Below the pieces are notes generated by a model. The model was given only the letters and a program-made list of their open reading frames with translations, made no database searches and was not told where the DNA came from. From assembly GCA_963783095.1 (NCBI GenBank), contig CAWAMR010000008.1, positions 1 to 64,000 of the forward strand: a stretch of 64,000 bases of DNA. Direction: 5' to 3'. This DNA is from CAWAMR01 sp963783095 (GTDB taxonomy: Bacteria > Planctomycetota > Planctomycetia > Gemmatales > Gemmataceae). Shown here piece by piece: positions 20,641 to 30,648 of this stretch. Position 1 is the first letter of the stretch. Every line of letters starts with the position of its first letter. Made by a program: the position numbers and the translations under genes.

Positions 20641-22384
20641 TCATGTCGGTTCCTCGGCACAGAGCGTGCGCGCAAGTAACGGGCGCAACTCCGCAAGCGA
20701 TCTCGTATTGAGTACATCAGCTTTCTCCAGCCAGCCGCGACGGGCCTGCCCGATCCCGAAACGCAGGTTCCCGAATTCCAAGCGACTGTGAGCATCGGAA
20801 TTGATCGCGACCAGAACTCCCTCCGTCTTCGCCATCCGGCAGCAAGTATCAAGCAGATCGAGCCGCTCAGGATGCGCATTCAGTTCCAGATAACAACCGC
20901 GTGCACGGGCCTTACGGATGACGCTCAGCATGTCGATGTCACACGGCTCCCGCTCATCGATCAGACGCCCGCTGGGATGAGCAAGAATGCTGAAACGGGG
21001 GTGATCCATCGCGCGCAAAACACGCTCGGTCTGCTTCGCCCGAGGCAAATCAAAGTGGCTATGAATCGCGCCCACGACCATATCGAGCCGGGCAAGGATC
21101 GAGTCCGGCAGGTCGAGACTGCCGTCGTCGAGTATGTCGACTTCGATGCCCTTGAGCAACGTGATATCTGGCAGTTCGCCATTGAGCCTGTCGATCTCGT
21201 CAATCTGCTTCGCGAGCCGCACCGGGTCGAGTCCATGGGCCATGGCAAGCCGCTGCGAGTGGTCGGTGAATCGCCAGATAGGTCAATCCGTTATTGCGGG
21301 CGGCGAGCGCCATCTCACGCAGGCTGTCGTGGCCGTCGGTGGCATTTGTATGCGCGTGCAGATCGCCGCGCAAATCGCCTCGTTCGATCAATACAGGTAG
21401 ACAGTATGTCCGAGCGGCCTCCACTTCGCCGCGGTCTTCGCGCAATTCGGGAGCGACCCACGCGAGCCCGATAGCAGCGTAGACCGATTCTTCGGTTTCC
21501 CCAGCGATCCGCTCGCTACCCCTGAATACGCCGTATTCGTTGATTTTTAGTCCCCGCGCCTGAGCGATGCGCCGCAGCGCAATGTTATGCGCCTTGAGCC
21601 CCGTGAAAGACACCAGCGCCGCACCCGCGCTCTGCGGTATAACTACACGCAGATCAACCTGCATCCCGCATCGCAGAACGATACTCGAACGTGTATCGCC
21701 ACTTGCGAGTACCGTATTCACTTCTTCGTAGTGCGTGAAGCGCTGTATTACCGCGGCGCTATCTCGTGCCGTGACAAGGATATCGAGGTCGCCCACCGTA
21801 TCGCGCATGCGGCGCAAGCTGCCCGCGGCGTAGACCTTGTCCACGCCCGGAGTAGTTCGCAAACAGGCTGGAAGAGGTTCGGCATATTGTCCGCTATGGC
21901 CAGCTTGAACCGGCGGGATTTGTTTAGTCCACTTCGATCGATTCAAGGATACGCGCCTCGGTCTTTGCGCCAAAACTGGGTAGCTTGCGAATCTGCCCTT
22001 CCCTTGCCGCACACGCAAGTTGCTCCTGTGTCTCTACAGCGAGGGCCTCAAGTGAGTGCGCGAACCCGCTTCGGTCCCAGACCCCGGGATTTGCAGCAAG
22101 TCCGCAATTGCAGGCGGTAGCGTGCCGCGCAAATGCTGGAGCAGCGTGCACGTACCCGTGGCAACGATTTCACGAATTTTCGAGTCAAGATCAGCGCCAA
22201 CACCCGGGACGCGTTTCAAATCCTGGCCTTTCGAGATCATAGTTTGCACGCTGCGTCCAAGCTCGCCCACCGAGCGTGCGGCGTTGCGGTACGCTCGCAC
22301 CCGGAACGGATTTTCGCCCTCTATTTCAAGGAGGTCGGCAATCTCCATGAAAATGGCAGCAATGTCTGCGTTGTGGACCGGCAT
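20641..22384 (-). pseudogene. polX: DNA polymerase X with PHP domain, frameshifted
   Basis: A family-X DNA polymerase/3'-5' exonuclease used in repair. From the start MPVHNADIAAIFMEIADLLE at 22384 come the 8-kDa HhH part (RVPGVGADLDSKIREIVATG), fingers/palm (VYAAGSLRRMRDTVGDLDIL, with the two Asp residues of the GDLD motif) and the C-terminal PHP domain (GDLHAHTNATDGHDSLREMA, GIEVDILDDGSLDLPDSILA, SILAHPSGRLIDERE, VAINSDAHSRLEFGNLRFGI), whose His/Asp residues bind metals. Frame changes near 22,080, 21,940 and 21,240 break it. Corrected length is about 575 residues, normal. Catalytic residues are all present. Confidence 0.88.
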
Positions 22385-22709
22385 GTTGCCCTGACAGTTG
22401 TCACTCCGAGGGGCACTAGCATCCCCATAATCTTCCCTGCAGTCCGCACAATACGCGGGAGGCGGTGGCGGCAACTTGCGGGGGATTGGGCACGTTCATG
22501 CACGATAGTACGTTCAAGGTACAGGCTCTTGACCCATGTCAAGTGCATACCGCACTTACGACTCCGACTGGATGATGAGCGGATCTCACGTGCGCAGCAC
22601 GTGTCAACCTCTGGTAGTTGATACATATCAATCACTAATCTCTCTACAAAACCTAGTCTGGCTGTACGTCAATCCCGATCGTGGATACTCTGCCTTTCCC
22701 CGAAACTCG
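22385..22709. promoter_or_regulatory. Control region between polX and chaB-zntB
   Basis: A 325-base divergent intergenic region. No gene was found. It holds an Fnr-type box (22529-22542), 168 bases before the chaB-like start, and an AT-richer stretch near 22,600-22,660 that could hold the promoter. Confidence 0.5.
22529..22542. promoter_or_regulatory. Fnr/Anr-type box
   Basis: TTGACCCATGTCAA is a perfect palindrome in its half-sites and fits the TTGAY-N4-RTCAA consensus of Fnr/Anr regulators. It stands upstream of the chaB-like/zntB-like pair. It is one of four such boxes in 7.4 kb. Confidence 0.65.
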
Positions 22710-22943
22710 ATGCCCTACTATTTCAATGCCGCTCTGCCTGCGCCTGTACGCAATCATCTTCCCGAGCACGCGCAAAACATCTATCGCAACGCGTTCAACC
22801 GTGCCTATGCAACGCATGCCGGAGAGTCTCGTCAGGAAGAAATCGCTCATCGGATTGCCTGGGCTGCCGTTAAGCGCTCATACGTCAAACGAGCCGATAC
22901 ATGGGGGCCGCGGGACCAGGGGTCCGGCAAGACGGAGAATTGA
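22710..22943 (+). CDS. ChaB-family protein
   Basis: A 77-residue protein: MPYYFNAALPAPVRNHLPEH, then AQNIYRNAFNRAYATHAG and RIAWAAVKRSYVK, the ChaB fold (named from the E. coli cation transport regulator; also used as a general small helical domain). The ATG at 22710 is preferred over an open frame extending to 22536 because ChaB proteins start at the MP-Y segment. The stop is directly followed by the zntB-like ATG, so the two form an operon. Its precise role is uncertain. Confidence 0.75.
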   Translation: MPYYFNAALPAPVRNHLPEHAQNIYRNAFNRAYATHAGESRQEEIAHRIAWAAVKRSYVKRADTWGPRDQGSGKTEN

Positions 22944-23960
22944 ATGGCCAGCGAACTTATGTCGGCGCAAAACATCGATCATTTCCCTTTGGACCGCGGC
23001 TATCTGTTCTCGGGGAACGGCGTGGGCCGCGAGATCGACGCGAATACAGCCGTCGAATGGTTAAAGCATCGTGACGAAGGCAGTGCGGAATTCATCTGGC
23101 TGCATTTTCACGACATCCCTACCGTACTGGAGGGTTGGCCACTGCAACATGTTCAACTGCCCGCGGCGTTCGGCGACACCCTTAGGGAGGGCTCTCGCTC
23201 AACACGAATTACGCACGTCTACCAGACCCTCATCGCCGTCCTTAACGATGTCGAGTACGACCTTGAGCGGAAGAAGCCGCTCAAGGTCGCGACGTTGTGG
23301 GTGAACGTCGGCGTTCGCTGTCTGATCAGCGTGCGCAGTTCCCCGCTGCGTTCGGTTAGTCAGTTGAGACAGGCAGTCGACGCTGGGGAAACCTTCCGCA
23401 GCCCGATGGCTCTTCTGATCCATCTGTTACAGGAACAGGCTGATGTACTCGTCGACATCGTGCGCACGGCTGCGCAGGCCGCCAACGACGTGGATGAAAC
23501 GCTGCTCGCCGGCAGACTGCCAACGCGGTCGGGTCTCGGCGGCATTCGCCGCGATCTGGTGCGCCTACGCCGTCTGCTGGCACCTGAGCCTGCCGCGCTT
23601 TTCCGTCTCGTCAACCGGCCGCCGCACTGGGTGCTGGAAGAAGACGCCCAATCGCTCAGACAGTCCGCAGAGGAGTTTTCCCTGACGTTGCGCGACATAG
23701 CCGGGCTTCAGGAGCGTATCAAGTTGCTGGAAGAGGAAATCGCCGACGGGGTCGCCGAGCACACTAACCACAGCGTGCTGATCCTCACCGCCGTCACGGT
23801 TATCGCGTTACCGGTTAACCTGATCTCCGGTTTGCTGGGTATGAACATAGGTGGCTTGCCGTTGAAATACGACAACCACGGATTCTGGATCGTCGCGCTC
23901 ATCGCACTGCTGTTGACTAGCGTGGCCGCCTGGCTGATTTTCCGTCCGCGACGGGATTGA
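22944..23960 (+). CDS. CorA/ZntB-family divalent cation transporter
   Basis: An intact 338-residue inner-membrane protein. The long cytoplasmic N-terminal part ends in the helical stalk (about 225-280, QERIKLLEEEIADGVAEHTN), followed by two transmembrane helices near 283-335. The loop after the first contains GLLGMNIGG, the GMN signature that forms the selectivity entrance of CorA channels. The residues around it (IGGLPL) fit ZntB, a Zn2+ transporter, better than CorA. It functions as a pentamer by family. Fnr-type boxes lie upstream of its operon and directly over its stop. Confidence 0.85.
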   Translation: MASELMSAQNIDHFPLDRGYLFSGNGVGREIDANTAVEWLKHRDEGSAEFIWLHFHDIPTVLEGWPLQHVQLPAAFGDTLREGSRSTRITHVYQTLIAVLNDVEYDLERKKPLKVATLWVNVGVRCLISVRSSPLRSVSQLRQAVDAGETFRSPMALLIHLLQEQADVLVDIVRTAAQAANDVDETLLAGRLPTRSGLGGIRRDLVRLRRLLAPEPAALFRLVNRPPHWVLEEDAQSLRQSAEEFSLTLRDIAGLQERIKLLEEEIADGVAEHTNHSVLILTAVTVIALPVNLISGLLGMNIGGLPLKYDNHGFWIVALIALLLTSVAAWLIFRPRRD

Positions 23961-23971
23961 TGCACATCAAC
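23958..23971. promoter_or_regulatory. Fnr/Anr-type box
   Basis: TTGATGCACATCAA is a perfectly symmetrical Fnr box (TTGAT-N4-ATCAA). It begins inside the stop codon of the cation-transporter gene and lies about 220 bases before the next ATG at 24190, so it most likely controls the hypothetical protein and PEP synthase that follow. Confidence 0.7.
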
Positions 23972-24189
23972 TGGCGGCAGAAGCAATCACATATATTGAA
24001 ACAACGCTAGACAAAACTACGCGGAGACACCGGGAGACGGATTGATCGGCCATCGCGCAGGTCCGCCAGTTGCGGCCCAGCTGAGAATTCACCCGCCTTT
24101 CGGGGAATAACGTGTTTGCACGACTTCTAAAAACGTCGTGCCGGCATAGCGTGCGCGTTGCTGAAACGACGCACCACCTGGAGGTTGAC

Positions 24190-24663
24190 ATGAAATGGCT
24201 AGCAGAATACTTTGCGCAGCGCACCAGTCCGCTAACTCTGAGTCTGTGGGCACAGCCACCCCTTATTCTGGGACCCGATGGGCCCGTCGCACAACCGGCA
24301 TACGTTCTCCCCTATCCGGGTGTGCCACTCGCCTTGACCCCCGCTCAGGTGGTCGAAGCAGGAAGTCTGCGCTATGAGCTACCGGCTCACTACGACGCTG
24401 TGCAGCCGCTCACGACGTCCGCTGCCGGATTCCCTGCGGGTGAACCGTCCCCGCAGTTCTTCCGCGAAGTGACGATCTATGCGCCGTCGCGCTTTAACCC
24501 TGACTTTCTGGTCACAATCAACCGGGTCTTTTCTTTCGTGCCGGTCTTTTCGTCGGACGGCAGTCCGGGCTTTTTCGGGTCAAGCATCGACATAGCTGAA
24601 GAAACCCAGCCGCCTTCTCAAATGAGGCTTCCGTGGACGTTCCACGGTTACATCAGTATCTGA
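24190..24663 (+). CDS. Hypothetical 157-residue protein
   Basis: Start MKWLAEYFAQRTSPLTLSLW at 24190 is supported by GGAGG seven bases before. The middle is rich in Pro and aromatic residues, and the C-terminal third (PSRFNPDFLVTINRVFSFVP, then FGSSIDIAEETQPPSQ) is beta-rich. No signal peptide or catalytic motif is seen, and I do not recognise the family. Its place between an Fnr box and PEP synthase suggests expression under low oxygen. Confidence 0.55.
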   Translation: MKWLAEYFAQRTSPLTLSLWAQPPLILGPDGPVAQPAYVLPYPGVPLALTPAQVVEAGSLRYELPAHYDAVQPLTTSAAGFPAGEPSPQFFREVTIYAPSRFNPDFLVTINRVFSFVPVFSSDGSPGFFGSSIDIAEETQPPSQMRLPWTFHGYISI

Positions 24664-24857
24664 AGACGCATGCAGGCGGCGTTCCCACTGACGTACGGAT
24701 TTCAGCCGTACCCGGTTCAGGCGCCAGGCCTCGCGCACTGGCCGGTTGCGCTCGCGACTAGCTGGCCACCGCTTCGCCCTGCTTGCAACGTTCAAAGCGC
24801 CCCGCTGCCCGCGACGTGGGCAGTTTCCGGCGCACCACCGCTGCAGAGGAGCATCAA

Positions 24858-27264
24858 ATGCCCAACGACACTTCACAGGTTGTCTGGTTCGAAGAACTGA
24901 GGCGCGCCGACGTTCCTCGGGTCGGTGGCAAGAATGCATCGCTCGGCGAGATGGTGGCCAACCTCTCGAGGCAGGACGTAAAGGTTCCGCCCGGCTTCGC
25001 CGTCACAGCCGATGCTTACCGGCAATTCATCGAAGCGAATGGATTGCAGAAGACCGTCTCCTCCGTGCTCGGTGAGTTCGCCGGCGGCAAGCTTTCGTTG
25101 GCCGAAGCGGGAGAGTCCATTCGTCGCGCCATCCTCCGCGGCGATTGGCCAGAGGAGACCGCGCAGGCGATTCGCGCCGCTTACGATGAACTGAACCGCC
25201 GCACCGGACAGCACGATATGGACGTGGCGGTGCGCTCAAGTGCGACCGCCGAGGATCTGCCGGACGCGAGCTTTGCAGGCCAACAGGAAACCTATCTCAA
25301 CGTCAGAGGTGAGCGAGCCCTGCTCGATGCGTGCCGGCGCTGCTACGCATCGCTTTTCACGGACCGCGCAATCAGTTACCGGCAGGCGAAAGGTTTCGAT
25401 CACCTGAAGGTGGCGTTATCCGTTGGCGTGCAGCGCATGGTCCGGTCCGACCTCAGTGGCGCCGGCGTGATGTTCTCCATTGACACGGAGACGGGCTTCG
25501 ACAAGGTAGTCCTGATCAATGCGGCCTGGGGCCTCGGCGAAAACGTCGTTCAGGGCGCGGTCGACCCCGACGAATATGAGGTATTCAAGCCGCTGCTGTC
25601 CGCCCCGTCCCTGTCGCCGATCATCGGCAAGAAGCGCGGCGAGAAAGCCCTCAAGATGCTCTATACGAACGATAGCGGGCAGCCGACCAGGAATGTCCCG
25701 ACCTCGAAGGCGGAGCGCGCTGCCTTCGTCCTGAGCGACGAGGAAATCCTGGCCTTGTCACGCTGGGCCTGTGTCATCGAGCGCCATTACGGGCAGCCGA
25801 TGGACATCGAATGGGCCAAGGACGGCCAGACCAACGAGATGTTCGTCGTGCAGGCTCGGCCGGAAACCGTCCAGTCGCGGCGTGAAGCCAGTTCGGTAAA
25901 AACTTATCGAATCAAAAAAGCGGGTCGCAGACTCCTGTCCGGTGTGAGCATTGGCGAGGCCGTGGCCACTGGCAAAGTCTGCGTGATCGAAAATCCGAGC
26001 GAAATGGGGCGCTTCGTCGACGGCGCCATTCTCGTCACGCGCACGACAGACCCCGACTGGGTGCCCATCATGAGGCGCGCCTCTGCCATCGTCACCGACC
26101 ATGGCGGACGCACCTCGCACGCGGCTATCGTGAGCCGTGAGCTAGGCTTGCCGGCCATCGTGGGGGCGACCAAAGCCACTCACCTGCTCCACAACGAGCA
26201 GGAGGTGACCGTCTGCTGCGCGGAAGGCCGCGAGGGTTTTGTCTACGAAGGCATTGCCGACTACGAAGTCGAGGACATCGACTTTGACAGTATTCCCACG
26301 ACCCGCACCAAGGTCATGTTGAACCTCGCGAACCCGGCGGCAGCCTTTCGCTGGTGGCGGCTTCCCGCCGACGGCGTCGGGCTCGCGCGGATGGAATTCG
26401 TCGTCAGTAACCATATCAAGATCCATCCGATGGCGCTTGTACGGTACGGCTCCCTCAAGGACGACACTGCGAAGCGCACCATCGACGAGTTGACCGCCGG
26501 GTACGAGGATCGGACCGAGTATTTCGTGGATCGGCTCGCGCGTGGATTGGGGCGGCTTGCGGCGGTCCAGTACCCTCACCCCGTCGTCGTCCGCATGAGC
26601 GACTTCAAGACCAACGAGTACGCGAATCTGATCGGCGGCAGCGGAATTCGAGCCGACGGAAAACAATCCCATGCTCGGCTTCCGCGGCGCGTCACGCTAT
26701 TACTCGCCGCGCTACCGGGAAGGATTTGCGCTCGAGTGCCGGGCGATTCGCCGTCTGCGCAACGAGATGGGTTTCAGGAACGTCGTCGTCATGATTCCGT
26801 TCTGCCGCTCGACGAAGGAAGCCGACCGGGTACTCGAAGTGATGGCCGAGAACGGCATCCGGCGCGGCGAAGCTGGGCTGGAGGTCTACGTCATGTGCGA
26901 AATCCCCTCCAACGTCATTTTGGCCAAGGCGTTCGCACAGCGATTCGATGGCTTCTCGATCGGCAGCAACGACCTGACGCAGTTGACTCTCGGTGTAGAT
27001 CGTGACTCGGCGGAACTCGCCGAACTGTTCGACGAACAGGACGACGCCGTGCGGTGGATGATTCAGAGCATCATCACCCAGGCGCACAAGGTCGGCGCCG
27101 ATGTCGGTTTATGCGGACAGGCGCCGAGCGACCAACCAGAGTTCGCCGGCTTTCTCGTGGAATGCGGCATCGATTCGATGTCGGTGAGTCCTGACAGTTT
27201 CATCGCGGTCAAGCGCCGCGTTGCGACCGCTGAGCAGACTGTACTTTCCGACATCGCTGAGTAG
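24858..27264 (+). pseudogene. ppsA: Phosphoenolpyruvate synthase, one frameshift
   Basis: Converts pyruvate and ATP to PEP, AMP and phosphate. The start MPNDTSQVVWFEELRRADVP at 24858 has GAGGAG upstream. Domains in order are the N-terminal nucleotide-binding part (VGGKNASLGEM, VAVRSSATAEDLPDASFAGQ), the swivelling phosphohistidine domain (TDHGGRTSHAAIVSRELGLP, with the catalytic His, about residue 417) and the C-terminal PEP/pyruvate TIM barrel (GFRGASRYYSPRYREGFALE, FSIGSNDLTQLTLGVDRDSA, and VGLCGQAPSD with the catalytic Cys). A single indel near 26,655 splits it; corrected length is about 800 residues, normal. It is followed 40 bases later by a PfkB kinase. Confidence 0.93.
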
Positions 27265-27304
27265 GCGATGCCCGTTTTGCCGCAGGCCCACAACAGGAAC
27301 GATC

Positions 27305-28237
27305 ATGACAGAAATTGTGACGGTAACGCTGAATCCCGCGGTAGACGTGGCAACGTCTGTCGAGCAGATCATTGACGCGCGCAAGCTCAGATGCAGCGCC
27401 GCGCAGCGCGATCCCGGCGGCGGCGGGATCAACGTGGCACGCGTGGTGCAACGGCTGGGGGGCGACTGCGTGGCGCTCTATCTCCACGGAGGCGCAACAG
27501 GTCAGGTGCTGCAGCAACTGCTCGATGCGGAACATGTGGCCAGCCAGGGCGTCGAGATCACCGGCGAAACACGCGAAAATTTTTCGGTTCACGAGACGTC
27601 GACCGGGCGGGAGTACCGCTTCGTGATGCCGGGGCCCACCGTCGCCGAAAGCGATCTGCAGCGGTGCATCGACCAGATCAATGCATTGGGGGCGCCGCCG
27701 CGCTATCTGGTGATGAGCGGCAGCTTGCCCCCCGGCGCGCCGGTCGATAGCTATGCGCGGATCGCGCGCTCGACTTGCGCGCCCGGTACACGTGTTGTTC
27801 TCGACACGTCGGGCCCCGCGTTAGCCGCTGCACTCGACGCAGGCGTGTGGCTCGTCAAGCCGAGCCTGAATGAGTTGCGGACCCTGACCGGTCAGCCCCT
27901 TGCCAGCGAGCCTGAATGGCTCGCTGCAGCAGAGGAACTCGTCCGCGACGGGCGCGCACAAATTGTGGCCCTGACGCTCGGCGAGCGAGGCGCAGTGCTG
28001 GTGACGGCCGAACGCTTCCTGCGGGCAACCGGGCTCCCCGTGCAGGTGTCCAGCTCAATTGGAGCGGGCGACAGCTTTGTGGCTGCGATGGTCTGGGCAC
28101 TCAACCGCGATGCCAGTCTCGATGAGGCTTTTCACTACGGCGTAGCCGCAGCATCGGCGACACTGCTGAGTGCCGGCACAGCGCTTTGCAAGCAGGCCGA
28201 TGTCAAGCGGCTCTATCGTGAAGTGTCGAACCGCTGA
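27305..28237 (+). CDS. PfkB-family hexose-phosphate kinase
   Basis: An intact 310-residue sugar kinase similar to 1-phosphofructokinase/PfkB and tagatose-6-phosphate kinases. The N-terminal LNPAVDVATS and DPGGGGINVARVVQRLGGDC bind the sugar, and the C-terminal SSSIGAGDSFVAAMVWALNR holds the catalytic Asp and anion hole (GAGDS). It lies 40 bases after ppsA in the same direction, so it is probably co-transcribed with it. PfkB and PPS side by side would set the balance of lower glycolysis, which fits a cluster switched on under low oxygen. Confidence 0.85.
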   Translation: MTEIVTVTLNPAVDVATSVEQIIDARKLRCSAAQRDPGGGGINVARVVQRLGGDCVALYLHGGATGQVLQQLLDAEHVASQGVEITGETRENFSVHETSTGREYRFVMPGPTVAESDLQRCIDQINALGAPPRYLVMSGSLPPGAPVDSYARIARSTCAPGTRVVLDTSGPALAAALDAGVWLVKPSLNELRTLTGQPLASEPEWLAAAEELVRDGRAQIVALTLGERGAVLVTAERFLRATGLPVQVSSSIGAGDSFVAAMVWALNRDASLDEAFHYGVAAASATLLSAGTALCKQADVKRLYREVSNR

Positions 28238-28348
28238 GATGACTGTCCGCCGCTTCTGCGCAACCCGACGGCATCTCCAATCTTCCGCTGGGCAAATCAG
28301 AGTAGCGACCGATTCCAGATCGTTCGCGCGCGTGTAAAAGGCGTGTGA

Positions 28349-28362
28349 TTGACCCGCATCAA
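28349..28362. promoter_or_regulatory. Fnr/Anr-type box
   Basis: TTGACCCGCATCAA fits the Fnr consensus. It is 80 bases before the ATG of the BON-domain gene, a good distance for a class II activator site if the promoter starts about 40 bases further on, and no other gene lies between. Confidence 0.65.
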
Positions 28363-28441
28363 TATATTTAGCACGCGCTGCGCGACCCTATCACTTATGC
28401 ATCGCGCAGGGTTGCGGGATGCGTTGCCTGAGGAGATAGAG

Positions 28442-29092
28442 ATGAAGTCAGATGAGGCGCTCAAGCATGACGTCGAGCAGGAGTTGCTGTGGGATTCCGC
28501 TGTCGATGCCCGCAATGTCACCGTAACCGTTCACGGTCGTGTCGTGACGCTCGAAGGCTCGGTTTCGAGCTATGCGCAGAAACTCGCCGCGCAGAAAGCC
28601 ACGCAGCGTGTGGCTGACAGCCGCGCGGTTGTGCTGGAACTCGTCGTGCGGCTGCCCTCGCCTTCGAAGCGCACGGACGAAGAGCTGGCCCAAGCGGTCA
28701 TGTCGATTTTGAAATGGCAGGACGGCGTGCCGGAGAACGCGATACAGGTTGTCGTGGAGCACGGCTGCGTCACGCTCAGCGGGCAAGTTGATCATGGCTA
28801 TCAACGCCAGTCGGCCGAAACGGCGGTGAGCCGCATGCGCGGTGTGGTTGGCCTGTCCAATCAGATCACCGTGCGCGGTGCTGAAGTTGCCACCGATATC
28901 CACACGCAGATAGCCGGGGCGCTGGCGCGGCGGGCACAGCGCGAGTCGGCGCGCGTCAACGTGAATGTGCACGATGGCGTCGTCAGGTTGACTGGAACTG
29001 TCGATTCATTGGCGGAAAAGCGTGCAGCATGCGGCGTAGCGTGGGCAGCGAAAGGCGTGCGGTGGGTGGTGGATGAACTGAGCGTCAACTGA
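28442..29092 (+). CDS. Triple BON-domain protein
   Basis: An intact protein of 216 residues made of three BON domains: about 5-70 (VTVTVHGRVVTLEGSVSS), 78-145 (VVVEHGCVTLSGQVDHGYQR) and 150-216 (VNVHDGVVRLTGTVDSLAEK), each with the conserved V-x-L-x-G-x-V turn. BON domains bind membranes or phospholipids, but no signal peptide is present here, so it is probably cytoplasmic, as for OsmY-like stress proteins without export. The ATG at 28442 follows GAGATAGAG. An Fnr box precedes it. Confidence 0.85.
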   Translation: MKSDEALKHDVEQELLWDSAVDARNVTVTVHGRVVTLEGSVSSYAQKLAAQKATQRVADSRAVVLELVVRLPSPSKRTDEELAQAVMSILKWQDGVPENAIQVVVEHGCVTLSGQVDHGYQRQSAETAVSRMRGVVGLSNQITVRGAEVATDIHTQIAGALARRAQRESARVNVNVHDGVVRLTGTVDSLAEKRAACGVAWAAKGVRWVVDELSVN

Positions 29093-29234
29093 AGACCGCG
29101 TCATGCATACGAGCTGTTTTTGACAAAGGCTCGCCGTCCAAAAGGGCAGGTTCGTCATCGGGAGGAGGCTCCCGAACGTTGCAACGCCGCGAGCAGTGGC
29201 GACCTTCCGCGACCGATCCTTCCGTGGACCTGGC

Positions 29235-29720
29235 TTAATCGTGGGCACCCTGCCCGCCCTGCGCAGTTTCGTTGCCAGGCGAGCGCACAAGTAACACAGG
29301 GCAGGTCGAAATGCGCAGTAAACCCTCGGCTACGCTACCCAGCACGATCCTGCTCGCGCCGCGCCGGCCGTGCGTGCCCATCACAACGAGATCGATCTTC
29401 TCCCGCTGAATGCACCGTTCGAGACAGCTCGGGATATCGTCAGCGGCATTCTGTGTTTCGTCGATTTCGATATCGCCCGCGATCCCCCGTTCGGCCATCG
29501 CCGCGCGCACCGCTTCCAACGCTAGCCGGCCGTCTTCTCGCAGCACTGTGCCGAGCGCTTCCGGTTCATAGTAGCCGGCATACGGAGCGAGCCCCCATTT
29601 GCTGACGACGTATAAGGCGTGCACGCGAGCGCGCGCCAACGCCGCGATCCGGAATGCCTCTTCTTCGGCTCGTTTCGACGCGTCGCTTCCGTCTACCGCT
29701 AACAGTATCTTCTGATACAT
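29235..29720 (-). CDS. UspA-family universal stress protein
   Basis: An intact 161-residue protein with MYQKILLAVDGSDASKRAEE at the start and VVMGTHGRRGASRIVLGSVA at about 125-145, where G-x2-G-x9-G(S) is the ATP-binding signature. Usp proteins of this type are induced by stress and oxygen limitation. The ATG at 29720 is chosen because the Usp fold begins there. An Fnr-type box lies 167 bases upstream. Confidence 0.88.
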   Translation of the reverse strand: MYQKILLAVDGSDASKRAEEEAFRIAALARARVHALYVVSKWGLAPYAGYYEPEALGTVLREDGRLALEAVRAAMAERGIAGDIEIDETQNAADDIPSCLERCIQREKIDLVVMGTHGRRGASRIVLGSVAEGLLRISTCPVLLVRSPGNETAQGGQGAHD

Positions 29721-29886
29721 GATGTTCCGTTCCCCCGAAGCTGGCTCTCCGTTCGCTACCTCGCTCAATGGCGCGGCTTGGTCGACGGAAACCACATCCT
29801 GAGTCGTCACTTCCGCATCCCGGATGCGGGTTCCGGCCACGCCGCCACCCCTACGCCTCAGACTATGCAATGCCGCGGCCGCCCTG

Positions 29887-29900
29887 TTGACGCAGGTCAA
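29887..29900. promoter_or_regulatory. Fnr/Anr-type box
   Basis: TTGACGCAGGTCAA has perfect TTGAC/GTCAA half-sites. It lies between the VIT gene's stop (29956) and the uspA start (29720), so it most likely drives the Usp gene on the minus strand. Confidence 0.6.
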
Positions 29901-29955
29901 TGCCGAGTCCCTATGAAGCGCTGCGCGCGCAAGCATCGCTCGATGCGCGCCGCTC

Positions 29956-30648
29956 TCACGCGAGCGCACCGAACAGCGTGCCCGCGAGGCCTGTGACACT
30001 CATCGCGATCGCACCCCATGCGAGCACCCGCAACATGCCCGGTACGATACGCGCGCCGCCAATGTGTGCAGCGAGGGCGCCCACCAGCGCCAGCAGAAGC
30101 AGAGAAACAGCGACAACCACCGGTATGAGCGCCGCACGCGTCGCCAGGGTCGCGGCCAGCAGCGGCACGGCTCCGCCGCTCGCGAAGCTCAACGCTGAGG
30201 TGATTGCCGCAACGATGGGCCGCGCTGCCGTCGCATCCGATATACCAATATCGTCGCGCGCATGGGCGCCAAGCGCGTCGAAGGCCATCAGCTGTACGGC
30301 CACACGTTGCGCGAGCTCCGGGTCGAGGCCGCGCCGCACATAGATGTCCGCCAGTTCCGCCTGCTCTTTCTGGAACTCGTTTCGCAGGGACAGTTGCTCG
30401 ACTTCGAGGTCGGCACGCTCGACATCGGCCTGCGAACTGACGGAAACATATTCGCCTGCGGCCATCGACAGCATCCCCGCGACGAGCCCCGCCACGCCTG
30501 ACACCAGAACGCCGTGCGGCTGCGTCTGCGCCGCGGCCACGCCGACCATCAGTCCCGACATGGACAGCACGCCGTCATTGGCCCCGAGCACAGCGGCGCG
30601 AAGCCAGCCGGAACGATGCGTACGATGGGTATGGGGATACACGATCAT
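29956..30648 (-). CDS. VIT1/CCC1-family transporter
   Basis: An intact 230-residue membrane protein. SGWLRAAVLGANDGVLSMSG and LMVGVAAAQ form the first helix with the conserved N-D-G, followed by LVAGMLSMAAGEYVSVSSQ (second helix, the EYVS motif), a metal-binding cytoplasmic segment (about 80-125, with acidic residues) and three more hydrophobic helices up to the end. The family moves Fe2+ or Mn2+ out of the cytosol or into storage. Its stop-start contact with the ABC ATPase upstream on the same strand (30649/30648) suggests a shared transcript. Confidence 0.85.
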   Translation of the reverse strand: MIVYPHTHRTHRSGWLRAAVLGANDGVLSMSGLMVGVAAAQTQPHGVLVSGVAGLVAGMLSMAAGEYVSVSSQADVERADLEVEQLSLRNEFQKEQAELADIYVRRGLDPELAQRVAVQLMAFDALGAHARDDIGISDATAARPIVAAITSALSFASGGAVPLLAATLATRAALIPVVVAVSLLLLALVGALAAHIGGARIVPGMLRVLAWGAIAMSVTGLAGTLFGALA

